Shown here: one piece after another, positions 35,278 to 46,340 of the stretch
Layout: each line of letters opens with the position of its first letter
Position numbering within the stretch: position 1 is the first letter of the stretch
DNA from: Nocardia alni
GTDB lineage: Bacteria; Actinomycetota; Actinomycetes; Mycobacteriales; Mycobacteriaceae
Length of the DNA stretch: 64,000 nucleotides
Direction: 5' to 3'
Assembly (NCBI RefSeq): GCF_019038435.1
Contig: NZ_JAGPOX010000018.1
Span: 1-64,000, forward strand
Made by a program: the position numbers and the translations under genes
The notes under the pieces: generated by a model
Seen by the model: only the letters and a program-made list of their open reading frames with translations
Database searches by the model: none
What the model was told of the DNA's origin: nothing

Positions 35278-36570
35278 GTGAACAAGAACGACATGATCCT
35301 CATCAGCGTCGACGACCACATCGTCGAGCCGCCCGACATGTTCGACAACCACTTACCGAAGAAATACGCGAAGGACGCACCACGCCTGGTGCACAACCCC
35401 GATGGCTCCGATACCTGGCGGTTCCGCGAGACGGTGATCCCCAACGTGGCGCTCAACGCGGTGGCCGGGCGGCCCAAGGAGGAGTACGGCCTGGAACCGC
35501 AGGGGCTCGACGAGATACGCCCGGGCTGTTTCGATCCCGACGAGCGCGTCAAGGATATGAACGCCGGTGGTGTGCTGGCCACCATGAACTTCCCGTCGTT
35601 CCCCGGCTTCGCGGCGCGGTTGTTCGCCACCGACGACCCCGATTTCTCGCTGGCGCTGGTCCGCGCGTACAACGACTGGCACATCGACCAGTGGTGCGCG
35701 TCGAACCCGGGCCGGTTCATTCCGATGGCACTGCCGGTGATCTGGGACGCCGAGCTGTGCGCGCAGGAGGTGCGGCGCGTATCGGCGAAAGGCGTGCACT
35801 CCCTGACCTTCACCGAGAACCCGGCCGCGCTCGGCTACCCGTCGTTCCACAGCGACTACTGGGCGCCCCTGTGGCGGGCCCTGGTGGATACCGACACCGT
35901 GATGAACGTCCATATCGGCTCTTCCGGGCGACTGTCCATCCCCGCGCCGGACTCTCCGATGGACGTGATGATCACCCTGCAGCCGATGAATATCGTGCAG
36001 GCGGCGGCCGATCTGCTGTGGTCCCAACCGGTCAAGGACTACCCGGATCTCAAGATCGCGCTGTCCGAAGGTGGTACGGGCTGGATCCCGTACTTCCTGG
36101 ACCGTGTCGACCGCACCTTCGAGATGCACGCCACCTGGACCGGGCAGGACTTCGGTGGAAAGCGTCCTTCGGAGGTATTCCGGGAACACTTCATGACCTG
36201 TTTCATCTCCGACCCGAACGGAGTGAAGAACCGCCATGACATCGGAATCGACAACATCTGCTGGGAAATGGACTATCCGCACAGTGATTCGATGTGGCCG
36301 AACGCTCCGGAAGAACTGGAGCGCGTCTTCGGCGCCAACGGCGTGACCGACGACGAGATCAACAAGATCACCCACGAAAACGCCATGCGCTGGTACTCGT
36401 TCGACCCGTTTCAGCATGTTCCGCGCGACCAGGCCACCGTCGGCGCACTGCGCGAGGCGGCCGAGGGCCACGACGTATCCATCCAAGCCCTCAGTCGGCG
36501 CGAGAAGAGCGGCACCACCTTCGCCGAATTCACTGCCAGCGCCAAGGCCGTCTCCGGGGTCCGGGATTGA
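35278..36570 (+). CDS. Amidohydrolase family 2 (ACMSD-like) protein
   Basis: 430 residues from GTG 35278 with AGGAG 5 bases upstream. The N-terminal ISVDDHIVEPPDMFDNHLPKKYAKDAPRLV is the usual start of actinobacterial amidohydrolase-2 proteins (DDH in place of DxHxH). Further residues are MNVHIGSSG, ALSEGGTGWIPYFLDRVDRTFE and the metal Asp in WEMDYPHSDSMWPNAPEELERVF. Members are metal-dependent decarboxylases or hydrolases of aromatic or enol acids. Its own operator indicates membership of the TetR regulon. Confidence 0.85.
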   Translation: MNKNDMILISVDDHIVEPPDMFDNHLPKKYAKDAPRLVHNPDGSDTWRFRETVIPNVALNAVAGRPKEEYGLEPQGLDEIRPGCFDPDERVKDMNAGGVLATMNFPSFPGFAARLFATDDPDFSLALVRAYNDWHIDQWCASNPGRFIPMALPVIWDAELCAQEVRRVSAKGVHSLTFTENPAALGYPSFHSDYWAPLWRALVDTDTVMNVHIGSSGRLSIPAPDSPMDVMITLQPMNIVQAAADLLWSQPVKDYPDLKIALSEGGTGWIPYFLDRVDRTFEMHATWTGQDFGGKRPSEVFREHFMTCFISDPNGVKNRHDIGIDNICWEMDYPHSDSMWPNAPEELERVFGANGVTDDEINKITHENAMRWYSFDPFQHVPRDQATVGALREAAEGHDVSIQALSRREKSGTTFAEFTASAKAVSGVRD

Positions 36571-36631
36571 GAGGGCGTCGCCGGGGTCCGGAACGGCATC
36601 GATCTCGGCGACGGCAGCGGTGAATTCGGGT

Positions 36632-37381
36632 TCAGACGACGGCGCCGCCGTTGACGGCGACGACTTGACCGGTGATGTAGCTCGCGGCTTCCGAGCACAG
36701 GAACGCGCACACTGCGGCGATCTCGTCGCCGGTGCCGACCCGCCCGACGGGAATGATCCGCGACATCATCTCCACTCCTGGAACAGCTTTCGCTTCCTGC
36801 GCGGCCCGCAGCATCGGGGTGTCGGCGGTGAAGGGTGGAAGGGAGTTGGCGGTGATGCCGAGGCGAGCGTATTCCATCGCGACGGTTTTCGTCATCGCGA
36901 TGACTCCGCCCTTCGACGCCGAATAATGGCCCTGTCGTAGCGCGCCGACCTGCCCTGCCGCGGAGGAGATGGTGACGATGCGTCCCCATCGCTTTTCGAC
37001 CATATCGGGCAGTGCGGCCTGCAGGCACAGGAACGAACCCGTCAGATTCACCGCGAGATACCGGTTCCATTCGGCGAGGGTGATCTGCTCGAACGGGGTG
37101 AATCCGCCGATGCCGGCGCTGGTTACGAGGACCTCGATGGGGCCGAGTTCGGCACGGACCTTTGCGAACGCATCGGCGACCGCGTCCTGATCGGAGACGT
37201 CCACCGCCGCGGCCGTCGCTTGCGCCCCACCGGCGCGCAATTCGTCGGCCACCTGCTCGGCGACCGCACCGTTCACATCGAGTACGCCGACGCGATGGTC
37301 ACGAGCCAGGTGCTCACAAATCGAGCGTCCCAGGCCCGATGCGCCGCCGGTGACGACCGCTACGCGATTGGATTCATCCAT
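36632..37381 (-). CDS. Short-chain dehydrogenase/reductase (FabG-like SDR)
   Basis: 249 residues with all classical motifs: VTGGASGLGRSICEHLA, SAGIGGF, VTISSAAGQVG and YSASKGGVIAMTKTVAMEYA, then FTADTP and the C-terminal GDEIAAVCAFLCSEAASYITGQVVAVNGG. The DVN after beta-2 suggests NAD(H). It is convergent with the amidohydrolase, and its start faces the tandem operators at 37512-37546. Confidence 0.9.
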   Translation of the reverse strand: MDESNRVAVVTGGASGLGRSICEHLARDHRVGVLDVNGAVAEQVADELRAGGAQATAAAVDVSDQDAVADAFAKVRAELGPIEVLVTSAGIGGFTPFEQITLAEWNRYLAVNLTGSFLCLQAALPDMVEKRWGRIVTISSAAGQVGALRQGHYSASKGGVIAMTKTVAMEYARLGITANSLPPFTADTPMLRAAQEAKAVPGVEMMSRIIPVGRVGTGDEIAAVCAFLCSEAASYITGQVVAVNGGAVV

Positions 37382-37511
37382 TGTGTCCGTGCACTCCCAT
37401 ACTCAGTGAAACCCACCGGGACCTCTGCCGCGCACCGGATGGTGCGGCAAATACCTTCTGTCCCAACGGAATCGGAATCTCGCTAGCGGACCGCGCCGGA
37501 CCGCCCGCAAT

Positions 37512-37529
37512 GCTATACTACTGTATGAA
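37512..37529. promoter_or_regulatory. TetR-regulon operator, site 3
   Basis: GCTATAC-TACT-GTATGAA; the left arm is perfect, the right arm degenerate. It abuts site 4 (shared base 37529), forming a tandem pair between the divergent SDR and the LLM fragment. Confidence 0.65.
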
Positions 37530-37546
37530 TTATACAGTTGTATAGC
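37529..37546. promoter_or_regulatory. TetR-regulon operator, site 4
   Basis: ATTATAC-AGTT-GTATAGC; the right arm is perfect. The homology of the LLM pseudogene starts immediately after this site. Confidence 0.7.
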
Positions 37547-37551
37547 ATGGG

Positions 37552-38047
37552 TGGTTGCGGGAGGCGTCGTGGGATTCCGGTGCGGTGGTGAACGATCCGG
37601 TGAAGGGCTTGTACGCGGACCCGTCGAAGGTGCACGACATCAACCACGTCGGGCCGCGCTATCGGGTGGAGGGGTTCAATCTGATGGAACCCCTCACCGC
37701 AGCGGACGCCGGTGCTCGCTCAGGCGGGCGGATCTCCCGCCGGGCTCGCTTTCGCTGCCTCGCACGCGGAGTTGATGTTCTTGTCCGCCTACACGCCGGA
37801 GGCGATCGCCGAGCAGGTGGGCTCGGTCCGCAAGCTGGCGCGCGAACGCGGTCGTCGCGACGAGGACGTGCGATTCCTGCAGGGGTTGATGTTCATCGTC
37901 GGCGCCACCGACGAAGAGGCGCACCGTAAATGGCGAGACCTCGAGCAGTGGCGCGATCAGGACGCGCAGACCGCCTACTTCTCGAGCCTCAGCGGATTGG
38001 ACCTGGGTCTCCATGATCCGGCCACGCCCCTGGCGGAACTCATATAC
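37552..38047 (+). pseudogene. LLM-class flavin monooxygenase (NtaA/SnaA/DszA type), internal fragment with frameshift
   Basis: The frame from 37555 reads REASWDSGAVVNDPVKGLYADPSKVHDINHVGPRYRVEGFNLMEP, typical of the middle of NtaA/DszA-type FMNH2-dependent monooxygenases. After LMEP the match continues one frame away as SPQRTPVLAQAGGSPAGLAFAASHAELMFLSAYTPEAIAEQVG, so an extra C in the CCCC run near 37690 broke the gene. The N-terminal ~150 and C-terminal ~100 residues are missing. Both ends coincide with operator copies (37546 and 38041), suggesting rearrangement between them. Confidence 0.75.
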
Positions 38048-38058
38048 AAATATATAGC
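38041..38058. promoter_or_regulatory. TetR-regulon operator, site 5
   Basis: CATATAC-AAAT-ATATAGC, a weaker copy, at the 3' edge of the LLM fragment. Confidence 0.5.
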
Positions 38059-38062
38059 ACGG

Positions 38063-38080
38063 GCTGTACGTTCGTATAGC
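38063..38080. promoter_or_regulatory. TetR-regulon operator, site 6
   Basis: GCTGTAC-GTTC-GTATAGC, one mismatch, 50 bp before the SDR start at 38131; its centre is 22 bp from that of site 5. Confidence 0.75.
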
Positions 38081-38130
38081 AACAGTCCTCGGCCGGCCGG
38101 GGAGCAGCATCCAATGAAGGAGCAGGCACG

Positions 38131-38901
38131 GTGGATGATCGTTTCTCACTCGACGGGCGGGTCGCCCTGATCACCGGCGGCGGTACCGGCATCGGCCGCG
38201 GCAGCGCGCTGGTGCTCGCCGAGCACGGCGCCGACGTCGTCCTCGTCGGCCGCCGCCCTGATCCTTTGCATTCGACCGCGAAAGAGGTTGCGGCACTGGG
38301 CCGCCGGTCGTTGGCGGTGTCGGCGGATGTCACCGATCCCGAGGCGTGCCGGGGCCTGGTCGACCGCGTGCTCGAGGAGTTCGGCACTCTGGACATTCTG
38401 GTCAACTGTGCCGGTGGTGCCGAGACGAAGCCGGTGAAGGCGTGGGCGGATGACGAATTCGATCAGGTCATCGCCCTGAATTTCGGTGCGGTGTGGCATC
38501 TTTCACGTGCGGCGTCGGTGCCTATGCTGGCCCGGGGTAAGGGGGCGATTGTCAACATCTCGTCGCGGGCCAGCTTGCTGGCGATGCCACAGGCAGCCCC
38601 CTACGGCGCCGCGAAGGCGGCAGTGAACAACCTGACCGGATCGATGGCCGCCGCGTGGACGCGCAAGGGTGTCCGGGTCAACGCCATCGCCGTCGGGGCA
38701 GTGCGTGCGGCCACTCTGCTCGACGATCTCGCCCGCTACGACATCGATCCGGACTCTCTCGGCGCCACCAACGCTGTCGGCCGCCTCGGTGAACCCGAGG
38801 AGATCGGTTACGGGGTTTTGTTCTTCGCCTCCGACGCGTCCAGCTTCTGCTCCGGTCAGACGCTGTCGGTGCACGGCGGACCGGGGCCGGCCGGCGTCTG
38901 A
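38131..38901 (+). CDS. Short-chain dehydrogenase/reductase (SDR)
   Basis: 256 residues from GTG 38131, with AAGGAG about 9 bases upstream. Motifs: ITGGGTGIGRGSALVLAEHGADVVLVGRRPDPL (NADP-type basic residues), NCAGGAE, VNISSRASLLAMPQAAPYGAAKAAVNNLT and NAIAVGAVRAATLLDD. The C-terminal EEIGYGVLFFASDASSFCSGQTLSVHGGPG is standard. It is transcribed away from the twin operators at 38041-38080. Confidence 0.9.
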   Translation: MDDRFSLDGRVALITGGGTGIGRGSALVLAEHGADVVLVGRRPDPLHSTAKEVAALGRRSLAVSADVTDPEACRGLVDRVLEEFGTLDILVNCAGGAETKPVKAWADDEFDQVIALNFGAVWHLSRAASVPMLARGKGAIVNISSRASLLAMPQAAPYGAAKAAVNNLTGSMAAAWTRKGVRVNAIAVGAVRAATLLDDLARYDIDPDSLGATNAVGRLGEPEEIGYGVLFFASDASSFCSGQTLSVHGGPGPAGV

Positions 38902-38945
38902 CACCACGTTCCTGGCTGTCGCGTCCGTGCGCCACGATGGGCAGG

Positions 38946-39285
38946 TCACTTCGATCGTCGCGACCGGCCGCGCCGGGGTTCGGTCGGACCGGCGGAATCG
39001 ATGGTGTTCAGGTAGTGCTCGAAGGCGTCCACCAACTCCTGGTGCGCGGTGCGCACGCCGATACCCTCCTCCCCGTCGGCCACCGCCGGCGAGGCCATCG
39101 CATCGAGCTGTAGTCGGCGGACCTGCTCGGTGACCTCGGCGATCTCCGCGCGCACGGATTTGCGATGATTGCGCAGCGCCATGAACTCGGTCGTCAGCGC
39201 GCCCGATTCGTCCCAGCTGTACTCCCACAAGAAGATCTCGCGTCTTCGACGTCTCGGCGCCCATGCGCCGTGGCGACTGCGTCAT
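38946..39285 (-). pseudogene. TetR-family regulator relic, paralogue of the TetR at 44049
   Basis: ATG 39285, behind GGAGAGGTGG, starts MTQSPRRMGAETSKTR, identical over SPRRMGAETSKTR to the intact TetR at 44049. The sequence then jumps, in another frame, to LWEYSWDESGALTTEFMALRNHRKSVRAEIAEVTEQVRRLQLDAM and again to EEGIGVRTAHQELVDAFEHYLN. So the whole HTH and ligand-pocket N-terminal half (about 75 codons) and a second stretch (about 25 codons) are deleted. It cannot bind DNA. Confidence 0.85.
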
Positions 39286-39369
39286 ATCCACCTCTCCACA
39301 CCTTGGGCCACCGAATATGGCTCTCGTGTTCACGGACTCGGTGTTACGGGGGGCGCCCGTCGGCGCTTT

Positions 39370-39387
39370 GCTATACGAATGTAAAGC
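39370..39387. promoter_or_regulatory. TetR-regulon operator, site 7
   Basis: GCTATAC-GAAT-GTAAAGC, one mismatch from consensus; between the TetR relic and the second P450. Confidence 0.75.
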
Positions 39388-39392
39388 ATACT

Positions 39393-39410
39393 ACTGTACG
39401 GTTGTATAGT
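39393..39410. promoter_or_regulatory. TetR-regulon operator, site 8
   Basis: ACTGTAC-GGTT-GTATAGT, 42 bp before the P450 start. Sites 7 and 8 are 23 bp apart centre to centre, about two helical turns, so two dimers could bind one face. Confidence 0.7.
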
Positions 39411-39452
39411 GCACTGCGGGACGCTCCGCAGTAGCACGTCGAGGAGCGAGCA

Positions 39453-42521
<3,069 letters not shown>

Positions 42522-42665
42522 TTCGCTGTCCTTCTTCCCGCGCGCGGGCGAGTTCCATCGAGCCACCACGCGAGCGCGTATCGGGAGCGCCGCAATGCCC
42601 GTGCGCTTGCGCGATATGCCGAGTCCGCGTAGGGCGGCCTGTGGCGTGCAGAGGTTTTCACCCGC

Positions 42666-42683
42666 TTTGTACGACTGTATAGC
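42666..42683. promoter_or_regulatory. TetR-regulon operator, site 9
   Basis: TTTGTAC-GACT-GTATAGC; the right arm is perfect; 145 bp upstream of the GMC oxidoreductase start on the minus strand. Beyond it, 42690-43258 contains no gene I can recognise; a 14-bp palindrome TGCCCCGCGGGGCA is at 43077-43090. Confidence 0.65.
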
Positions 42684-43258
42684 ATAGAGGGGTGCCGGCG
42701 ATTGCGATGGAGAACGCCGAACCCGGACGCGCGGCCGGAGGGGCCTATGGGCGGGGTCGGGCCGATGCGGCCCGACGCGCTCTGGGCTCGGCCGAAGATC
42801 CGGTGATATGCGGACCGCCAGGTTCCACTTGGCACTGTCGAGACGATGTCGCATCAACGGCGTGTGGCCGCCTGCCGCGCGGCTGGGTGGCTTCTTCGCC
42901 CCCACGTACTCGGGCCCGCAGATCAGTGGACTACGACACTTTCCCTGTCCGCGCGGGACACAGTCCGCGGTAACCCACAGCGGCCCGTTCGCTGTCTTCG
43001 CGGTGCACTGCGTCGTATCCGCCGATGCGGTGACGCACGGGGCGAACAACGCACTCACTCCAGCCGCGCGTCGGGATGCCCCGCGGGGCACTCCGTCCGC
43101 CGCGCTGCGCGTACTCGGCGTCCAGCGGAGGTCGATGGGCCGCCCGCCTTCGTGGTAAACCGGTGATTCCGAACAGCCTCGATGGTCTTGCGGGTGTCAT
43201 GCGGGCAGTTCTAGTTATTGGTGACTTATACAAGAAGATGAGCCGTGCGACCTGCCGG

Positions 43259-43780
43259 TCACTCCGGCTGGACGCCGAAGGTGTTGTACGCCATGGCCAA
43301 CAGCATGTAGCCGCCCGCGGTGAAAACGAGGTCCATGCACTGCTGCTCGGTGAGGTAGCCGCACAGTGCGCTCCAGGTGCGGTCGCTGACGGCGGACAGT
43401 TCGTCGAGTTCGTCGACGGCCTCGATGATGGTCTGGTCATGGACATCCGGTAGGGAGCCGGCGCGGAGGGAATCGATATCGGCGCCGGAGAGCCCCACAG
43501 CCGCGGCGCCGGCGAGGTGGTGAGTCCAGATGTAGGCGGACTTGCGACGGACAGCGACGCGCAGGATGACGAGTTCTTTGAGGCGCGCGGGGAGAGTAGA
43601 GCGGAAGTTCAGGTGGACGCCGAATGTTACATATGCCTCGGCGAGGTCGGGGTGGCGGGCGAGAGTCGACATGGCTGTCCCGGCGCCTTCGGGATTGCGG
43701 GCACTGCGTGGTAGCAGAGCCTTGAACGCCTCGCGGGTCCGGTCGTTCCATTCGTCGGCCGGTAACGGGGGTAACCGCAT
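43259..43780 (-). CDS. Carboxymuconolactone decarboxylase (CMD/AhpD-like) family protein
   Basis: 173 residues from ATG 43780 (MRLPPLPADEWNDRTREAFKALLP); AAAGGA lies 9 bases upstream, and ATG 43789 is possible. The core RSTLPARLKELVILRVAVRRKSAYIWTHHLAGAAAVGLSGADIDSLR is a CMD-like helical domain. The CxxC of AhpD peroxidases is absent (SAYIWTHH), so it is of the PcaC-like or non-redox type. It is divergent from the TetR gene, with the best operator between them. Confidence 0.85.
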   Translation of the reverse strand: MRLPPLPADEWNDRTREAFKALLPRSARNPEGAGTAMSTLARHPDLAEAYVTFGVHLNFRSTLPARLKELVILRVAVRRKSAYIWTHHLAGAAAVGLSGADIDSLRAGSLPDVHDQTIIEAVDELDELSAVSDRTWSALCGYLTEQQCMDLVFTAGGYMLLAMAYNTFGVQPE

Positions 43781-43980
43781 CTGATCCATTCCTTTGCCGG
43801 TGCCGGGTGTATGACCAGTGCTGGTGCGCAACCGATCCGAGGTGGTGTGAAGCCGCGAGCCGGCACGTAGGTCCCGCTGCGATGTGATCGGGCCGATGCC
43901 GGTGATCACATGGTCTCCTGGTTGTATGTAGGTGATATGCCGGAGATCGGGATCGGACCGGCAGGGATGCTACACGCGTT

Positions 43981-43998
43981 ACTATACGATCGTATAGC
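43981..43998. promoter_or_regulatory. TetR-regulon operator, site 10 (best palindrome)
   Basis: ACTATAC-GATC-GTATAGC contains the perfect 16-bp palindrome CTATACGATCGTATAG. It lies 51 bp before the TetR start and between that gene and the divergent CMD gene, the expected place for an autoregulatory site. Confidence 0.85.
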
Positions 43999-44048
43999 AA
44001 CGGGAGGTGTAACGGTACAGGTCGACCCGGATCGTGAGGGAGGTGAGT

Positions 44049-44675
44049 GTGGCGGCATCGCCCCGGCGCATGGGCGCCGAGACGTCGAAGACACGTGGCG
44101 TCCTGCTGGATTGCGTCGAGCAGTTGATGCTCGAGGAGGGATACGCGGCGGTGACCTTCCGGGCGGTGGCGGCGCGCGCCAATGTCACCTCGAGCCTGGT
44201 TCAGTACTATTTCAGAACTCTTGACGGGATCTTCCTTGCTGCGATCCGACGTTATTCGGACCGCAATGTCGAGCATTTGGAGCGGGCGCTGCAGGTGCCG
44301 GCCGACCGGGTGTTGCGGGCGCTTTGGGAGTACAGCTGGGAGGAAGCCACGAGCGAGCTCACGATGGAATTCATGGCTTTGGGCAACCATCGTCCGAGTG
44401 TGCGTTCCGAGATCGCCGAGGTCACCGAGCGGGTCCGCAAGATCCAACTCGATGTTCTGGCACAGAGTTTCCAGGAATCGGAATTCCTCGTCGGCAAGCT
44501 CACACCCGGCGCGCTGCTGTTGCTGATCGTCGGAATCCCGAAATTCCTCAATCTCGAAGAAGGCATCGGCGTGCGAACCGCCCATCAGGAACTGGTGGAT
44601 GCGTTCGAGCACTACCTGAACTCCGCGGGAGAAGCGAGTCCGGCAGCGCGGCGCGGTCAACCGCGGAAGAAGTGA
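44049..44675 (+). CDS. TetR-family transcriptional regulator, likely regulator of the GTATAGC island
   Basis: 208 residues. GGGAGG lies 5 bases before GTG 44049. The HTH is VLLDCVEQLMLEEGYAAVTFRAVAARANVTSSLVQYYFRTLDGIFLAAIRRY; the C-terminal half is helical (LWEYSWEEATSELTMEFMALGNHRPSVRSEIAEVTERVRKIQLD). The symmetric operator just upstream fits autorepression, and copies of the same operator lie before most genes of the island. A deleted paralogue lies at 38946-39285. The ligand is probably a substrate of the P450/SDR pathway. Confidence 0.9.
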   Translation: MAASPRRMGAETSKTRGVLLDCVEQLMLEEGYAAVTFRAVAARANVTSSLVQYYFRTLDGIFLAAIRRYSDRNVEHLERALQVPADRVLRALWEYSWEEATSELTMEFMALGNHRPSVRSEIAEVTERVRKIQLDVLAQSFQESEFLVGKLTPGALLLLIVGIPKFLNLEEGIGVRTAHQELVDAFEHYLNSAGEASPAARRGQPRKK

Positions 44676-44915
44676 GTTCCGACCGCTTCGCCTACCGGCC
44701 TCCGTCCCCTGGCGCGGCACGCATCGGCTGACGCCGGTGACGATTCGGTCTGCGTTCAGTTGTTGGCGCCCGGTACAAGATGGATATATTCGATGCTGGA
44801 AGTCTTGCTTTCGGGTCGAGGAGGTCGCAGTGATAGCCAGTGTCAGCGGGCTGGTGCCGGTGGCGGTGGCGTATGCGGCCCATGGGGTGGGTCGGCGGAC
44901 TGCGTGGCTGCTGCG

Positions 44916-45503
44916 ATGAGTGGGCAGCGCGGGGTCGGGTCGCGGAGTTCGCAGACCCGCGCGGATATCATCCGAGCCGCTGGTGAGTTGATGCTCGATC
45001 AGGGGTACGCGGCCGTTACCTACCGCAGCGTCGCTACCCGCGCCGGGGTGACGCCGGGGCTGGTGCAGTACTACTTCCCTGTTCTGGACGATCTGTATAT
45101 CGCGATCCTCGAAGCGGGCACAGACGGTTCGGTACGGCGACTGGAACGGGCCGCGGCCAGCGCCCGACCGCTGCGTGCGGTGTGGGCTTATGCCAACGAC
45201 AAGGCCGGTGCCGCGCTGCTGTTGGAGTTCATGGCATTGGCCAATCACCGAAAGTCGATCGGACCGGTCATCGGCCGCGGCGGGGAGCGCCTGCGCCGGG
45301 CCCTGGTGGACGCGCTGGAGCCGACGCTGGAGCGATATGGGTTGGCGGACAACGAGATTCCTCCCGCAGCCGTGGTATTCCTGATGTCGGCTGTGCCACG
45401 TATGATCCGTCTCGAGGAGGCTTTCGGCACTGTCACCGGCCATGCCGAGATGATCGAGCTGGTCGAGAAATACCTCGACGAGGTCGAACCGCAGGACACA
45501 TGA
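44916..45503 (+). CDS. TetR-family transcriptional regulator (second)
   Basis: 195 residues from ATG 44916. The HTH is ADIIRAAGELMLDQGYAAVTYRSVATRAGVTPGLVQYYFPVLDDLYIAILEAG. It is paralogous to the preceding TetR: the GYAAVT-RxVA-RA-VT-LVQYYF register and EFMALANHRKS are shared. Its own upstream region (44676-44915) lacks the GTATAGC motif, so it is probably not autoregulated through it. It may act on the five-gene operon that converges on it from 49.8 kb. Confidence 0.9.
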   Translation: MSGQRGVGSRSSQTRADIIRAAGELMLDQGYAAVTYRSVATRAGVTPGLVQYYFPVLDDLYIAILEAGTDGSVRRLERAAASARPLRAVWAYANDKAGAALLLEFMALANHRKSIGPVIGRGGERLRRALVDALEPTLERYGLADNEIPPAAVVFLMSAVPRMIRLEEAFGTVTGHAEMIELVEKYLDEVEPQDT

Positions 45504-45542
45504 GATTTCGTGCGGAGTGATCGGCGTCGAGATTTCGGTGAG

Positions 45543-46340
45543 CTATTCGCCGAACAAGCGGACGGTCGCGCGAGTCGTCAGCCGATTCGCGTTGCCTGCG
45601 TCATGGAGCGAGATCCGGCCGAGGTCGTGGGCAAGGGTGGCGGTGGCGATGATCGGCCCGGTGCGGGCGGGCTGCAGGTAGCGCAGCGCGAGCGCGCAGA
45701 GTGTGCGGCCCGGTGCCAGCGACAGGGCGGCTTCCTCGGCTGCCAGCGCGATCAGTCCGCCGCTGATGGTGTGGGAGAAGTTCAGTCCGTCCTCGGATCG
45801 GGGAAGTAGCACTGTTCCCGGCTCACGATGTCGGCAGCCGACGCGCTGTGCCAGCGGGACTTGCAGTCGTGCAGGGGATGGCGGCAGGCCGATGCTGAGG
45901 CGCTCGGGTACTTGAAGTGTCCGGTTCGGCGATGCCATGAACGAGGCCGTGCCGAATCCGAAGAACTTTCCGTCACACTGGAATTCGACGGCGGCGACGA
46001 AGACTGTGCGGCCGGTCTTCACTGTTCGGCCCAGGACCCGCACCTGTCCGGCGGATGGTGCCGGACAGGTGAGCTGAATGTCGAGGTCGAGGGTGACCGG
46101 GACGCGCGGTCGCAGCGCGAGCGATGCCAGCAGACCGGTGACCGAATCGGTCCATGCGGCCAGGATGGAGGTTCGCAATCGGGTGGTGCCGGGGACGTGC
46201 ATGTGCGGTGTGATCGTCGCTGCCCCGTGTAGTTCGTCGCCGACCATGGTGGTGGCGAAGCCGAGCTCGCGAAAGACGTGTCTGCGGTGGCCGCTGTCGT
46301 GGCTCTGTGTCATCGCCGCTGCCTGTTTCTCGGTCGGCAT
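45543..46340 (-). CDS. Tandem hotdog-fold acyl-CoA thioesterase-like protein
   Basis: 265 residues. Two repeats of a hotdog-like pattern can be read: HMHVPGTTRLRTSILAAWTDSVTGLLASLALRPRVPVTLDLDIQLTCPAPSAGQVRVLGRTVKTGRTVFVAAVEFQ and GLNFSHTISGGLIALAAEEAALSLAPGRTLCALALRYLQPARTGPIIATATLAHDLGRISLHDAG. The first has the usual DxxxG-type helix and the basic VKTGR turn. The ATG at 46340 overlaps the stop of the LLM gene (TGATG). It is the last gene of the five-gene operon. Confidence 0.72.
   Translation of the reverse strand: MPTEKQAAAMTQSHDSGHRRHVFRELGFATTMVGDELHGAATITPHMHVPGTTRLRTSILAAWTDSVTGLLASLALRPRVPVTLDLDIQLTCPAPSAGQVRVLGRTVKTGRTVFVAAVEFQCDGKFFGFGTASFMASPNRTLQVPERLSIGLPPSPARLQVPLAQRVGCRHREPGTVLLPRSEDGLNFSHTISGGLIALAAEEAALSLAPGRTLCALALRYLQPARTGPIIATATLAHDLGRISLHDAGNANRLTTRATVRLFGE

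Noticed and set aside
42690..43258. Overlapping open frames on both strands
   Set aside because: None shows a ribosome binding site, a domain or typical codon use; treated as non-coding or decayed.
43437..45443. A 668-codon open frame on the minus strand
   Set aside because: It covers the CMD and both TetR genes in the wrong frame or strand and has low-complexity Arg/His-rich composition; the TetR genes on the plus strand have clear domains and ribosome binding sites.
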